The notes: generated by a model not told the origin, from the letters alone. Counted from the stretch's first letter, positions 23,436 to 37,214 are shown. The stretch is 64,000 nucleotides of DNA from Fusibacillus kribbianus (GCF_030053595.1 NZ_JASGBQ010000001.1:226392-290391), one strand, 5' to 3'. Made by a program: numbers and translations.

Positions 23436-25811
23436 TCACTGCTTTTTATATAAGATCCGAATGGAGTTCAGCACACAGAGCATTGCCACCCCGGTGTCTG
23501 CAAAGACAGCCGCCCACATGGAGGCAAAGCCGCAGAGACCGAGAATCATCACCGCCACCTTGACGATCAGGGCAAACACCACATTCTGCCAGGAGATCCG
23601 TCTGGTACTTCTCGCGATCTCGATGGACTGGGGAATCGCTTCCATGCTGGAGGTCATAAACACCACATCAGCCGCCTCAATGGCCGCATCGGCGCCGCTT
23701 CCCATGGCTGCTCCCACATCTGCTCCCGCCAAAACAGGAGCATCGTTGATACCGTCCCCTACAAACATCACAGAGCCATACTTTTCCCGAAGCTTTTTAA
23801 GCTCAGACAGCTTATCCTCCGGCAAAAGCTTCGCCCGCACTTCATCCAGCCCGATTTCTTCCGCCACAGCCCCGGCGCTTTCCTGGCGGTCTCCGGTCAG
23901 CATGGCTGTCGCCACATTCTTCTGCTTTAAGCTTCTGACAGCCGCCTTCGCACCCTGTTTGATGGTGTCAGAGACTGTGATCCTGCCGGTATAAAAACCG
24001 TCAACAGCCACATATACCACAGAACCGAAACAGTTTGTTTCCTCATCCTCCAAAAATATGCCGTATTGATCCATCAGCTTTTTGTTTCCGCAGAGGACTT
24101 CCCTGCCGTCCACCACCGCATGGATTCCATGGCCGGCAATTTCCTCCAGGCTTTCCGGTTCTGCAAGTACAAGTCCTTCTTTTTCTGCCCTGGCTGTAAT
24201 ACTGGCAGCGATGGGATGTGTCGAGTGTTTTTCACATGCCGCGCAGAGAGCCAGAAGCTGATCCGAGGCATTTTCTGTCCGTCTGTCAAGTTCCATTCCT
24301 CCGGTGGCCGGAACAATTTCCTGTACGACAAAATTCCCTTCGGTAATGGTTCCAGTCTTATCCATGACTACAGCCTTTACCGTACTCATGGCTTCGATGG
24401 AAAGACCGCCTTTAAACAGAATTCCCTTCCTGGAACCTGCTCCGATCCCGGCAAAAAATGCCAGCGGCACGCTGAGCACCAGTGCGCAGGGACAGCTCAT
24501 GACCAGGAAGGAGAGCGCCGTATAGATCCAGTAATTCCAGTCTCCTGTCACCAGAGAAGGGATCACAGCTGTCGCAGCCGCAGCAGCCACCACTACAGGC
24601 GTGTATATCTTTGCAAACCGGGTAATGAATCGATCCATCTTCGGCTTGCTGGCCGCCGCATTTTCCACAGAATCCAGAATCCTTGTGACCATGGATTCCT
24701 CCAGCACTTTTTCTACCCGAACCTTAAGCTGTCCGGAGGTGTTCACACAGCCGGAAATCACCTGAGCCCCGCGCCCCACATGAACCGGCACCGGCTCTCC
24801 TGTGATCGGAGATGTATCGATCCTGCTTTCTCCCTCGATGATCACACTGTCCAGCGGGATCCTGTCGCCCGGCCGCACAAGGAGGATATCTCCCACCCGT
24901 GCCTCTCCGGCCCCAATGACCCGGATCTCATCACCGACTACCCGACTGACAACCTCCGGCCGCATATCCACGGCCTCCATGATCTGCCTGCGGCTTTTTG
25001 CCACAGCCTTCTCCTGGAAAAATTCTCCGATCCGGTAAAAAAGCATAACGCCGACCGCTTCCGGATAATCGCCAATAGCAAATGCTCCCAGTGTGGCAAT
25101 ACTCATGAGAAAGTTCTCATCAAAGACATGCCCCTTTGTCAGATTCCGAAAAGCTGTCCATAAAATTTCAATTCCGAGGATCACATAAGCCAAAAGATAA
25201 ATGAAAAAAGTTACTCTTGTATCAAAACCCATGTGTTCCAATATCTCTCCTGCCGCAAACAACACTGCCCCGGCAAGAATACAAGCCAGATCCTTCCGCT
25301 CCCCGGAAACCTCCTCCTGTTCCCTTCTTCCGTTTTTCTTTCCATTTGCAGCTTCGCCCTGATGGAATGCGGTCTTTTCCGCATCCTTATGAACCACCTT
25401 TACATCAGGCTCTATAGATGTACAGATCCTCTCTATCTCAGGGATCAGTCTGTCCACGTCCTCCCCCTGGATCCGCAGCTGCTTTGTCGCATAGGTAATG
25501 GTGGCCGACGACACTCCCGGAAGATTTCGGATCTTCTCTTCCATTTTTGCGGCACAATGGGCACAGCCTAAATTTTCCAGTATATAAACCTTCTTTTCAC
25601 CCGGTCCGGCCGTCTCCGTCCCGTTCCCATGTTCATGATGATCATGTTCGTGAGGATGGTCGTGGCCACAGCCACATTCCTCGTGATCGTGTTCGTGAGA
25701 ATGGTCGTGGCCGCAGCCGCATTCCCCTTCGTGGTCATGATCGTGTTCGTGAGAATGGTCATGTCCGCAGCAGCACTTATGCTGCTCCAAATACTCTCTA
25801 TCCTGTTTCAT
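23436..25811 (-). CDS. Zn2+/Cd2+-type P1B ATPase with histidine-rich N-terminus
   Basis: A metal-exporting P-type ATPase of 791 residues. Residues 12-61 are three His/Asp/Glu repeats of the form CGHDHSHEHDH, followed by one HMA domain with LGCAHC (Cys83, Cys86). The transmembrane metal site is CPC (440-442). The phosphorylated Asp484 lies in DKTGTIT, with MLTGDR and GDGINDAPVLAGADVG further on. CPC plus a His-rich head points to Zn/Cd/Pb export rather than copper. ATG at 25811 follows GAGGAG. A strong promoter with an ArsR/SmtB-type operator directly upstream implies induction by metal; the repressor gene is not nearby. Confidence 0.94.
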   Translation of the reverse strand: MKQDREYLEQHKCCCGHDHSHEHDHDHEGECGCGHDHSHEHDHEECGCGHDHPHEHDHHEHGNGTETAGPGEKKVYILENLGCAHCAAKMEEKIRNLPGVSSATITYATKQLRIQGEDVDRLIPEIERICTSIEPDVKVVHKDAEKTAFHQGEAANGKKNGRREQEEVSGERKDLACILAGAVLFAAGEILEHMGFDTRVTFFIYLLAYVILGIEILWTAFRNLTKGHVFDENFLMSIATLGAFAIGDYPEAVGVMLFYRIGEFFQEKAVAKSRRQIMEAVDMRPEVVSRVVGDEIRVIGAGEARVGDILLVRPGDRIPLDSVIIEGESRIDTSPITGEPVPVHVGRGAQVISGCVNTSGQLKVRVEKVLEESMVTRILDSVENAAASKPKMDRFITRFAKIYTPVVVAAAAATAVIPSLVTGDWNYWIYTALSFLVMSCPCALVLSVPLAFFAGIGAGSRKGILFKGGLSIEAMSTVKAVVMDKTGTITEGNFVVQEIVPATGGMELDRRTENASDQLLALCAACEKHSTHPIAASITARAEKEGLVLAEPESLEEIAGHGIHAVVDGREVLCGNKKLMDQYGIFLEDEETNCFGSVVYVAVDGFYTGRITVSDTIKQGAKAAVRSLKQKNVATAMLTGDRQESAGAVAEEIGLDEVRAKLLPEDKLSELKKLREKYGSVMFVGDGINDAPVLAGADVGAAMGSGADAAIEAADVVFMTSSMEAIPQSIEIARSTRRISWQNVVFALIVKVAVMILGLCGFASMWAAVFADTGVAMLCVLNSIRILYKKQ

Positions 25812-25843
25812 AAACGGTCTCCTCGTCAATTAATATTGAAACT

Positions 25844-25899
25844 AACACATGAATATCTGTTCATATGTTAATTTAAGCACATTTTATAGAAATTGTCAA
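25844..25899 (-). promoter_or_regulatory. Metal-responsive promoter with ArsR/SmtB-type operator
   Basis: Minus strand: TTGACA (25899-25894), 17-base spacer, TTAAAT (25876-25871). Just downstream, over the expected start site, AACATATGAA and TTCATGTGTT form an inverted repeat around six bases (25844-25869), 9 of 10 positions matching. This is the ATGAA...TTCAT layout of CadC/SmtB/ArsR sites. The remaining gap to 26101 holds nothing recognisable. Confidence 0.8.
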
Positions 25900-26101
25900 G
25901 AGTCAGCTATTAAACAAGAAAATCTTAAATATTATTCGCCTGATAGCAGCTTACTATGGAGCAAAAGGCCAAGACTACCGCTGCTATTCCATTTTTCCCG
26001 TAAACACAAAAAAGAAACCATCGCTCCGGCAAATCATCTGCTTTCAGAAAATAATCTGCTTGAACAATGGCTCCTTCTTTATTAGATAACTCCCCAAATC
26101 A

Positions 26102-27478
26102 TCACGCTTCCGCCTTATCCAGACTGTTTATATACCGGCTGAAGCAGATAAAGGTCACGATCACTGTGATAATGTTGGATACCGGCTCTGCCAGGAAAAC
26201 ACCGATGGCACCCATAAACACCGGAAAAACCAGCACAAGCGGAATCAGCACAAAGATCTTTCTCATCAATCCAAAAATCAGAGAAAGCTTTGCATTTCCC
26301 ATGGCAATAAACATATGCTGATTCATCATCTGCATGCCCAGTACAAAATTCAGACAGAAAGCGATCCGGATCGAGCTGGAGCAGGTTGCCAGAAGCTCTG
26401 CATCGGTGGTGAAAAGTCCGGCCACCTGGCTGGGGAACAGCATAAACGCTGCCCACATGAGCACCGCGCAGGTCAGCGAGCAGACCCGTCCGTAATTGAT
26501 GGCTTTTCTCATCCGCTTATAATCCTTCGCGCCGAAGCAATACCCCACAATAGGCTGCGCACCCTGGGTGACACCCTGCAGTGGCATGAAGAAGATCTGA
26601 TACATGCTGTAGACAATGGTCATGCACCCAATGTACATGTCTCCGGTAGCAATGTCCGGGCTCCAATAGCGCAGCAGCAGATTGATCAGAATCTGTACAA
26701 CACTGTCATTGAACAGGAAAATGAAGGTGGAAACTCCCAGGGCACAGATCTTCTTTGTGTTTTCCCAGGAGACCTTCATATATTTAAGCCGTGTCCGGAT
26801 GATCATCTTTTTGGAAAACAGAAGAAGATAGAGCACCCACAAAGCCGACACTGACTGAGAAATCACCGTTGCCACAGCTGCACCGGCAATTCCCATATGC
26901 AGTGCATAGATAAAGATCGGATCCAGAATCAGGTTCAGGACTGCTCCGATCACCACGGTAACTGTGCCGTAGGTGACAAAGCCCTGGGCATTGAGAAAGG
27001 AGTTCATTCCCAGGCTGATCATCACCGGAACCGTTCCCAGCACATAGATCCTCAGATAGGAGGACGCATAGGGAAGTGCCGCCTCGCTTGTTCCAAAAAG
27101 CAGCAGGATCGGATCACAGAACACATAAAATACCACCGTCAGAAAAACACCCAGAGCCAGCAGAAGGCTCAGGGAATTGCCCTGCAGATAGGAAGCCGCC
27201 TCGTAATCCTGTTCTCCCAGCTTGATCGAAAGCAGCGGACCGCCGCCCCGGCCGATCAGATAGCTGAAAGCCGTAATAATCAGAATAATCGGCAGCGTCA
27301 ATCCAAGCCCCGTCAGGGCGATGGTGCCGACTCCCTCCATGTGGCCGATGTAAATGCGGTCTACCATGCTGTAAAGCGCATTCACGATCTGTGCCACAGT
27401 GGCCGGCACCGCCAGCTTCAGAAGCAGCGGCAGAATCTTCCCCTTGGCCAGCTGCTCCTCCATACTCGCTCCCTTCAT
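26102..27478 (-). CDS. MATE-family transporter
   Basis: A third MATE protein, about 458 residues. Its N-terminus reads LLLKLAVPATVAQIVNALYS then MVDRIYIGHMEG, and the middle has TQGAQPIVGYCFGAKDYKRM, both standard. The start at 27478 lies 3 bases after the SDR gene stop with AAGGAG upstream, so the two are translated together; a second ATG five codons later also has a possible site. Coupling to an oxidoreductase suggests that the pump may export that enzyme's product or a toxic substrate; this is inference. Confidence 0.92.
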   Translation of the reverse strand: MKGASMEEQLAKGKILPLLLKLAVPATVAQIVNALYSMVDRIYIGHMEGVGTIALTGLGLTLPIILIITAFSYLIGRGGGPLLSIKLGEQDYEAASYLQGNSLSLLLALGVFLTVVFYVFCDPILLLFGTSEAALPYASSYLRIYVLGTVPVMISLGMNSFLNAQGFVTYGTVTVVIGAVLNLILDPIFIYALHMGIAGAAVATVISQSVSALWVLYLLLFSKKMIIRTRLKYMKVSWENTKKICALGVSTFIFLFNDSVVQILINLLLRYWSPDIATGDMYIGCMTIVYSMYQIFFMPLQGVTQGAQPIVGYCFGAKDYKRMRKAINYGRVCSLTCAVLMWAAFMLFPSQVAGLFTTDAELLATCSSSIRIAFCLNFVLGMQMMNQHMFIAMGNAKLSLIFGLMRKIFVLIPLVLVFPVFMGAIGVFLAEPVSNIITVIVTFICFSRYINSLDKAEA

Positions 27479-27481
27479 GAC

Positions 27482-28279
27482 TTACTGCTCCTTCTTCGCC
27501 TTCTCATCCCAGGAATAGGTGGGATTCAGAGTCACGCTTCTTCCGCCGGAAGCCTCGATTGTGGTTCCGGTCATATAGGAAGCGCCCTGGCCGCAGAGGA
27601 ATACAACAGGAGCCGCAATCTCTTTCGGCTCTGCCAGACGGTTGAGCAGGGTTCCCCTTGCATTGTAATCCAGCTCTTCCTGAGAAATGGTGGCCCTCAC
27701 TGCAGGGGTCACGGTAAATCCGGGCATTACGCAGCAGACACGGACACCGTATGCTGCATATTCTCCCGCCAGAGTCTGGGTCAGGTTGACGATAGCCGCC
27801 TTCATGGGACCATACAGCGTACTTCTTCCTGCTGTAGGACAGCGGGCTGCCAGAGAGCTGATATTGACAATGGCTCCGCCGCCATTCCTCTTCATATAAC
27901 GGAATGCAGCCTGTGCACCGAAAACGGCAGATTTAAAGGTAACTGCAGTAATCAGATCGATATCGGCATCCTTAAATTCATCTCCGTCCTTAAATACAGT
28001 GATTCCCACATTGTTGACCCAGGCGTCAATGGTTCCGAACTTTGCAGCCACATGGTCCGCGAAATCATAGACCTGCTGCTCCTTGCTCACATCCACGACC
28101 TCCCAGTAGATCTCGCCGAGAGCACCCAGCTCTTCACTGACCTGCACCAGCTCCGCTTCCTTTCTGGCACAGATGGCAACCCTTGCGCCCTCTTCCAGAA
28201 AAGCCTTTGCGATGGCATAACCGATACCCTTGCTGCCCCCGAGCACCACAGCGGTCTTTCCTCTTAATCCTAAATCCAT
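27482..28279 (-). CDS. Short-chain dehydrogenase/reductase (SDR)
   Basis: A classical SDR of 265 residues: NAD(P)-binding GGSKGIG (14-20), NNVG (89-92), and the catalytic triad Ser141/142 (ISSLAARC), Tyr156 and Lys160 (YGPMK). The Arg/Lys pair near residue 39 (ARK) suggests a possible NADP preference. The C-terminal YMTGTTIEASGG motif is also standard. The start at 28279 has GGAGGGAGG. It has its own consensus promoter and is coupled to the downstream MATE gene. Substrate is unknown; such enzymes in gut Clostridia include hydroxysteroid and 3-oxoacyl reductases. Confidence 0.92.
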   Translation of the reverse strand: MDLGLRGKTAVVLGGSKGIGYAIAKAFLEEGARVAICARKEAELVQVSEELGALGEIYWEVVDVSKEQQVYDFADHVAAKFGTIDAWVNNVGITVFKDGDEFKDADIDLITAVTFKSAVFGAQAAFRYMKRNGGGAIVNISSLAARCPTAGRSTLYGPMKAAIVNLTQTLAGEYAAYGVRVCCVMPGFTVTPAVRATISQEELDYNARGTLLNRLAEPKEIAAPVVFLCGQGASYMTGTTIEASGGRSVTLNPTYSWDEKAKKEQ

Positions 28280-28314
28280 GGTAAAATCCTCCCTCCAAAT
28301 ATAATCTTATACTA

Positions 28315-28343
28315 ATCATATCACGCACAGGAGAAAAAGACAA
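28315..28343 (-). promoter_or_regulatory. Promoter of the SDR-MATE operon
   Basis: Minus strand: TTGTCT (28343-28338), 17-base spacer, TATGAT (28320-28315). Confidence 0.75.
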
Positions 28344-28359
28344 TCTAATATACTGCTCT

Positions 28360-28406
28360 CTAGCTTCCCAGATAAGCCTTTCTTACCTGAGGATTCCCCA
28401 GAAGAC
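28360..28406 (-). pseudogene. C-terminal relic of a LivF-like ABC transporter ATPase
   Basis: Between the rpoC terminator and the SDR promoter the minus strand encodes LLGNPQVRKAYLGS and a stop. The NPxVRKAYLG ending is the hallmark of branched-chain amino acid transporter ATPases (LivF/LivG). Nothing of the rest of the gene remains upstream in this frame, so this looks like a deletion scar. Confidence 0.6.
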
Positions 28407-28414
28407 CCCCTCAA

Positions 28415-28448
28415 AAAAGAGGCAGACCCGGAAAGATCTGCCTCTTAA
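28415..28448 (-). terminator. Terminator of the rpoBC operon
   Basis: AAGAGGCAGA pairs with TCTGCCTCTT around a 12-base loop, and six T's follow on the minus strand, 10 bases after the rpoC stop. Confidence 0.9.
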
Positions 28449-28458
28449 AACTCTTCAA

Positions 28459-32178
<3,720 letters not shown>

Positions 32179-32235
32179 GAGTGGTTCTCCCTTCTATCTA
32201 TATCCATGTCTCGATATATCTTCAAATTTCCGGTC

Positions 32236-35200
32236 TTATTCGTCCATGTCGTCCATGAAATCTCCGTCGGGCTCCTCTGCGTAGTCGTCGTCCTCAGGCT
32301 CTTCCACGCTTACCAGCTCGCCGTCCTCAAACTCCTGCTTCTGATAGCCCATGGAGCCGTAGGATTCTTCATAATCGTTGAATACCCTGTCGCTGTTGAG
32401 CAGCGCATTGATATCCGTATTGCCGTAATCGGTGCTCTCGGTGATTTCCACCTCTTCGCCGTTGTCACGGAGAAGCCGCACGTCAAGACCAAGGGACTGG
32501 AGTTCCTTCAGAAGCACCTTAAAGGATTCCGGAACACTGGGCTCAGGGATATTCTCACCCTTGATAATGGCCTCATAAGTCTTCACACGGCCAACCACAT
32601 CATCAGACTTCACTGTCAGGATCTCCTGCAGCGTGTAAGCCGCGCCATATGCCTCCAGGGCCCAAACCTCCATCTCACCGAAACGCTGGCCGCCGAACTG
32701 GGCTTTGCCGCCGAGAGGCTGCTGGGTAACCAGGGAGTAAGGACCGGTAGAGCGCGCATGGATCTTATCGTCTACCAGATGATGCAGCTTCAGGTAATGC
32801 ATGTGTCCGATGGTAACGGGACTGTCAAAATATTCACCGGTCCGTCCGTCACGGAGCCTTACCTTGCCGTCTCTCCGGATGGGAACGCCCTTCCACAGTT
32901 CTCTGTGGTCCTTGTTCTCCTCCAGGAATTCCATCACACCCGGTTTCAGGGCATCTTTATATTTCTCCTTGAATTCGTCCCACTCCATGTTGACATAGTC
33001 GTTGGCCAGATCCAGGGTATCCATGATATCATCCTCATCGGCCCCGTCAAATACCGGTGTGGAAACGTTAAAACCAAGTGCCTTTGCAGCCAGGGAGAGA
33101 TGAATCTCCAGCACCTGACCGATATTCATACGGGAAGGCACGCCCAGAGGGTTAAGCACGATATCCAAGGGACGTCCGTTGGGCAGGAAGGGCATATCTT
33201 CCACAGGGAGTACGCGTGAAACAACACCCTTGTTTCCGTGGCGGCCTGCCATCTTATCACCTACAGAAATCTTTCTCTTCTGTGCAATGTAAATGCGGAC
33301 CGTCTGGTTTACACCCGGAGACAGCTCATCGCCGTTCTCCCTGGTGAAGACCTTTGCATCCACCACAATGCCGTAAGCGCCGTGGGGCACCTTGAGGGAG
33401 GTGTCACGAACCTCTCTTGCCTTCTCACCGAAGATGGCGCGAAGCAGCCGCTCCTCAGCTGTCAGCTCGGTCTCACCCTTGGGGGTCACCTTGCCGACCA
33501 GGATATCCCCGGCACGAACCTCGGCACCGATGCGGATAATTCCGCGCTCATCCAGATCCTTCAGTGCATCCTCACCGACACCGGGCACATCCCTTGTGAT
33601 CTCCTCCGGTCCCAGCTTCGTATCTCTGGCCTCCGCCTCATATTCTTCGATATGAACGGAAGTGTAAACATCATCCTGTACAAGACGCTCGCTCAGAAGA
33701 ACGGCATCCTCGTAGTTGTAGCCCTCCCAGGTCATAAAACCGATCAAAGGGTTTTTACCCAGTGCGATCTCACCGTTTTTGGTGGAAGGACCGTCAGCGA
33801 TCACCTCGCCGGCCTCCACATGGTCACCCTTAAATACGATGGGCTTCTGGTTATAGCAGTTGCTCTGGTTGCTTCTGGCAAACTTGGTCAGATGATAAAC
33901 ATCCCGGCCTCCTGCTTCATTGCGGACCACGATCTCATTGGAAGCGGAGCGCTCAACCACACCGGCATTCTTTGCGAGAACACACACACCGGAATCTACG
34001 GCAGCCTTTCCTTCCATGCCGGTTCCCACCACAGGAGCCTCGGTGGAAATAAGAGGAACTGCCTGTCTCTGCATGTTGGAGCCCATCAGAGCACGGTTTG
34101 CATCGTCATTCTCCAGGAAGGGGATCATGGCGGTAGCCACAGAGAACACCATCTTGGGGGAGACATCCATCAGATCTACTTTTCTCTTTTCAAACTCGGA
34201 AGTCTCTTCGCGGAAACGTCCGGAAACATTATTTCTCACAAAATGGCCTTCTGCGTCGAGGGCTTCGTTTGCCTGGGCAACGATGTAATTGTCCTCTTCA
34301 TCGGCAGTCAGGTAAACCACCTCATCGGTAACCACAGGATTCTTGGGATCCGTGGTTTTATCCACAACCCGGTAAGGAGCCTCCACAAAGCCGTACTGAT
34401 TCACTCTTGCATAGGTGGCCAGGGAGTTGATCAGACCGATGTTGGGACCTTCCGGTGTCTCAATGGGGCACATTCTTCCGTAATGGGAATAATGTACGTC
34501 TCGAACCTCAAAGCCTGCTCTCTCTCTGGACAGACCGCCGGGGCCCAGTGCGGAAAGACGGCGCTTGTGGGTCAGCTCAGCCAGTGGATTGTTCTGATCC
34601 ATGAACTGAGAAAGCTGGGAACTTCCGAAGAACTCCTTCACTGCAGCCGTCACCGGCTTGATGTTGATCAGGGACTGAGGAGTGATACCCTCAATGTCCT
34701 GAGTTGTCATGCGTTCACGCACCACTCTCTCCATTCTGGAAAGGCCAATGCGATACTGATTCTGAAGGAGCTCACCTACGGCACGGATACGGCGATTGCC
34801 CAGATGGTCGATATCGTCATCATTACCGACGCCTTCCTCCAGATGCATATTATAATTGATGGAAGCAATGATATCTTCCTTTGTAATGTGCTTGGGAACC
34901 AGGTCATGCACATGCTTGTGAATGGCCTCCTTCAGATCCTCCTCGGAAGCATCGGCATATTCTTCCAGAATAGGCTTGAGCACCGGGTAGAATACTGCTT
35001 CTGTAATCCCTGCTTCCGCAGGATCAAAATTCACATATCTGGCAAGATCCACCATCAGGTTGGAAAGGACCTTCACCTTTCTGGTATCGCCCTCCAGGAA
35101 CACATAGGGAACTGCGGCATCCTGGATCTCCACGGCCAGCGCCTTGGAAACCTTGGTGCCTGCTTCCGCCAGAATCTCACCGGTCTCCTGGTTCACCACA

Positions 35201-36090
35201 TCCTCCGCCAGGATATGGCCTGCGATCCTGTTTTTAAAATGAAGCTTTTTGTTGAATTTATAACGGCCCACTTTCGCCAGATCATATCTTCTGGGGTCAA
35301 AGAACATGCTATTCAGCAGGCTTTCTGCGCTGTCCACGGAAAGCGGCTCGCCGGGACGGATCTTCTTATAAAGCTCCAGAAGGCCGTCCTCATAATTATC
35401 AGAGGTATCCTTCAGAATACTTGCCTCGATCTTGGGCTCATCACCGAAAAGCTCGCGGATCTCCGCATTGGTACCGATACCCAGGGCACGGATCAATACG
35501 GTGACAGGTACCTTTCTCGTCCTGTCCACGCGGGCAAAAAATACATCGTTGGAGTCTGTCTCATACTCCAGCCATGCGCCTCGGTTGGGGATGACCGTAC
35601 AGGAATAAAGGGTCTTACCCACCTTATCATGAGCAATCCCGTAATAAATACCAGGGGAACGTACCAGCTGGCTTACGATAACACGCTCTGCACCGTTTAT
35701 CACGAAGGAGCCCGTATCAGTCATAAGCGGCAGATCGCCCATGAAAATCTCATGCTCGCTGATCTCATCTGTTTCCTTATTCATCAGACGTACACGAACC
35801 TTCAACGGAGCCGCATAGGTCGCGTCACGTTCCTTACATTCTTCAATGGTATATTTGATGTCGTCCTTACATAAGGTAAAATCGACAAACTCCAGGCTCA
35901 AGTGTCCGCCGAAGTCCGCGATGGGAGAGATATCCTCAAAAACTTCCTTCAGGCCTTCATTGAGAAACCACTGATAGGAATCCTTCTGAATCTCAATCAG
36001 ATTCGGCATCTCAAGAACTTCCTTCTGCCTTGAGTAGCTCATCCTTATGCCTTTACCGGCTTGCACCGGGCGTATTCTGCAATTTTCCAT
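32236..36090 (-). CDS. rpoB: DNA-directed RNA polymerase subunit beta
   Basis: The 1284-residue beta subunit. The rifamycin region is wild type, with [20 protein letters not shown] then [10 protein letters not shown], keeping the Asp, His and Ser positions commonly changed in resistant mutants. The switch/active-site segments [16 protein letters not shown] and [13 protein letters not shown] are present. ATG at 36090 follows GGGGTGA; the longer frame reaches into the leader. The gene has its own promoter and a hairpin leader, and is not preceded by rplJ-rplL as in most Firmicutes. It is co-transcribed with rpoC. The plus-strand open frames opposite it are shadows of its codon bias. Confidence 0.99.
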   Translation of the reverse strand: MENCRIRPVQAGKGIRMSYSRQKEVLEMPNLIEIQKDSYQWFLNEGLKEVFEDISPIADFGGHLSLEFVDFTLCKDDIKYTIEECKERDATYAAPLKVRVRLMNKETDEISEHEIFMGDLPLMTDTGSFVINGAERVIVSQLVRSPGIYYGIAHDKVGKTLYSCTVIPNRGAWLEYETDSNDVFFARVDRTRKVPVTVLIRALGIGTNAEIRELFGDEPKIEASILKDTSDNYEDGLLELYKKIRPGEPLSVDSAESLLNSMFFDPRRYDLAKVGRYKFNKKLHFKNRIAGHILAEDVVNQETGEILAEAGTKVSKALAVEIQDAAVPYVFLEGDTRKVKVLSNLMVDLARYVNFDPAEAGITEAVFYPVLKPILEEYADASEEDLKEAIHKHVHDLVPKHITKEDIIASINYNMHLEEGVGNDDDIDHLGNRRIRAVGELLQNQYRIGLSRMERVVRERMTTQDIEGITPQSLINIKPVTAAVKEFFGSSQLSQFMDQNNPLAELTHKRRLSALGPGGLSRERAGFEVRDVHYSHYGRMCPIETPEGPNIGLINSLATYARVNQYGFVEAPYRVVDKTTDPKNPVVTDEVVYLTADEEDNYIVAQANEALDAEGHFVRNNVSGRFREETSEFEKRKVDLMDVSPKMVFSVATAMIPFLENDDANRALMGSNMQRQAVPLISTEAPVVGTGMEGKAAVDSGVCVLAKNAGVVERSASNEIVVRNEAGGRDVYHLTKFARSNQSNCYNQKPIVFKGDHVEAGEVIADGPSTKNGEIALGKNPLIGFMTWEGYNYEDAVLLSERLVQDDVYTSVHIEEYEAEARDTKLGPEEITRDVPGVGEDALKDLDERGIIRIGAEVRAGDILVGKVTPKGETELTAEERLLRAIFGEKAREVRDTSLKVPHGAYGIVVDAKVFTRENGDELSPGVNQTVRIYIAQKRKISVGDKMAGRHGNKGVVSRVLPVEDMPFLPNGRPLDIVLNPLGVPSRMNIGQVLEIHLSLAAKALGFNVSTPVFDGADEDDIMDTLDLANDYVNMEWDEFKEKYKDALKPGVMEFLEENKDHRELWKGVPIRRDGKVRLRDGRTGEYFDSPVTIGHMHYLKLHHLVDDKIHARSTGPYSLVTQQPLGGKAQFGGQRFGEMEVWALEAYGAAYTLQEILTVKSDDVVGRVKTYEAIIKGENIPEPSVPESFKVLLKELQSLGLDVRLLRDNGEEVEITESTDYGNTDINALLNSDRVFNDYEESYGSMGYQKQEFEDGELVSVEEPEDDDYAEEPDGDFMDDMDE

Positions 36091-36147
36091 TGACGTTTCA
36101 CCCCTGTTTTCTTTATAATCAACTACTGGTAATCCTATTGTCAAACA

Positions 36148-36214
36148 GGTCTCAGGGCACATGAGACCACAATAGTGCACATTCCATCTTATCATCTCAA
36201 AGTCAAGCTGTCAA
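36148..36214 (-). promoter_or_regulatory. rpoBC promoter and leader hairpin
   Basis: Minus strand: TTGACA (36214-36209), 17-base spacer, TAAGAT (36191-36186). The leader of about 90 bases contains a GGTCTCA/TGAGACC hairpin (36148-36168), possibly regulatory. Confidence 0.75.
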
Positions 36215-36277
36215 TTCATTTTTTTCTTATAATTGCCATTTTTTACATGTTTTATTCGTTTTCCCCGCCTAATCTGC

Positions 36278-36306
36278 TTGCAACTTGTCCTGAATGATGG
36301 TATAAT
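36278..36306 (+). promoter_or_regulatory. Promoter of the 158-residue membrane-anchored protein gene
   Basis: Plus strand: TTGCAA (36278-36283), 17-base spacer, TATAAT (36301-36306). Divergent from the rpoB promoter. Confidence 0.8.
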
Positions 36307-36342
36307 GCAAGGTGCGCGAAAAAATTTCAGGAGGTACCCTCT

Positions 36343-36819
36343 ATGGCTTTGTGGTTAAAAATTGTAATCATCGTTCTGGTGATTCTTGTTGCCGCTCTGG
36401 TCGCTCTTTACATCCTGGGAACGAAAATGCAGAAGAAGCAGGCGCAGCAGCAGTCCATGATGGAAGCCATGGCCCAGACCGTGTCCATGCTCGTCATCGA
36501 CAAGAAGCGTCTGAAGTTAAAGGATGCCGGATTCCCGAAGATGGTATATGACCAGACCCCCAAATATCTGCGAAGGGCCAAGGTTCCCGTCGTCAAAGCA
36601 AAGGTCGGCCCCAAGATCATGACCCTCATGTGTGATGAAAAAGTCTTTGCCGTCCTTCCCGTCAAGCAGGAGGCCAAGGTAGTTGTCAGCGGTATTTACA
36701 TCACGGCAGTGAAAAGCGTCCGCGGCTCCATTGTGGCTCCGCCGGCCAAGAAGAAAAAACTGTTTGGCCGTTCCAAAAAGGATAACAAGGATAAGGCTGC
36801 AAAGAGCAGCAAAAAATAA
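36343..36819 (+). CDS. Conserved membrane-anchored hypothetical protein
   Basis: This 158-residue protein has one N-terminal membrane span (residues about 5-26, IVIIVLVILVAALVALYILG), then a Gln-rich linker, a compact domain with VSMLVIDKKRLKLKDAGFPK and VKAKVGPKIMTLMCDEKVFA, and a strongly basic Lys/Ser tail. The layout recalls YajC, but the sequence does not match it clearly. ATG at 36343 follows AGGAGG with good spacing. It stands alone, divergent from rpoB, with its own terminator. The basic tail could contact RNA or ribosomes; function is unknown. Confidence 0.8.
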   Translation: MALWLKIVIIVLVILVAALVALYILGTKMQKKQAQQQSMMEAMAQTVSMLVIDKKRLKLKDAGFPKMVYDQTPKYLRRAKVPVVKAKVGPKIMTLMCDEKVFAVLPVKQEAKVVVSGIYITAVKSVRGSIVAPPAKKKKLFGRSKKDNKDKAAKSSKK

Positions 36820-36836
36820 GTTCGATTTGTCTGCAG

Positions 36837-36877
36837 GACCGTATTGTTTTTGTAAAGAGCGATACGGTCTTTTTTTA
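36837..36877 (+). terminator. Terminator of the membrane-anchored protein gene
   Basis: GACCGTAT pairs with ATACGGTC, followed by eight T's on the plus strand. Confidence 0.85.
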
Positions 36878-36880
36878 CAG

Positions 36881-36928
36881 AAAAGAGACTGCCGAAGCCG
36901 TCTGTTTCCGTCGTAGCAGTCTCTTTTC
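36881..36928 (-). terminator. Terminator of the cysteine-rich protein gene, probably bidirectional
   Basis: AAAAGAGACTGC pairs with GCAGTCTCTTTT around a 23-base loop, itself able to fold. It lies 10 bases after the stop of the minus-strand gene. Confidence 0.75.
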
Positions 36929-36937
36929 CAATCTCTT

Positions 36938-37129
36938 TTATTCTTCTTCCTTAAGCGCCTGATTCATCAAAAGACAGGTCTTCGTGTGAGGACATGTCCC
37001 GTAGGCACAGTCTGCCTGGGTAAGGCAGAGCTTTCCGTCCTTTCTTTCAAACTCGCAGAATACAGTGCGCGTTTCATTGAGTGTCTTGCAAAAACCGCTG
37101 TACGCTTCCTCTTTATAATCGTCCTGCAT
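36938..37129 (-). CDS. 63-residue cysteine-rich protein
   Basis: ATG at 37129 has AAAGGAG 7 bases upstream; the longer frame has no site. The product begins MQDDYKEEAYSGFCKTLNET and contains six Cys: FCK, FCEF, LCL, DCAYGTC and TCLL, with a His in CPHTKTC. The spacing suggests one or two bound metals (zinc or iron-sulfur). It is divergent from aroE. Small cysteine-rich proteins of this size are common in Clostridia, but I do not recognise a named family. Confidence 0.7.
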   Translation of the reverse strand: MQDDYKEEAYSGFCKTLNETRTVFCEFERKDGKLCLTQADCAYGTCPHTKTCLLMNQALKEEE

Positions 37130-37214
37130 GGCAAGGCTCCTTTCCTGTAATTGCTGGATACATCGTATCACATTTTCCGTCTGTCTTCCACCCCCCTTTT
37201 CCAACTTCCCGAAG

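Noticed and set aside
25625-25800. Repeats in this stretch as a CRISPR array
   Set aside because: They are imperfect, in frame and encode the His-rich head of the P-ATPase; there are no spacers or cas genes.
25920-26075. Plus-strand frame LIAAYYGAKGQDYRCYSIFP in the gap before the third MATE gene
   Set aside because: No start codon with a ribosome site and no recognised similarity; could be chance in a 290-base gap.
33238-35874. An 878-codon open frame on the plus strand opposite rpoB
   Set aside because: It lies wholly antisense to a certain essential gene, has no ribosome site and no family-like motifs; biased codons of rpoB create such shadows. The same holds for long plus frames opposite rpoC, the SDR/MATE pair, pbuX and the DUF genes.
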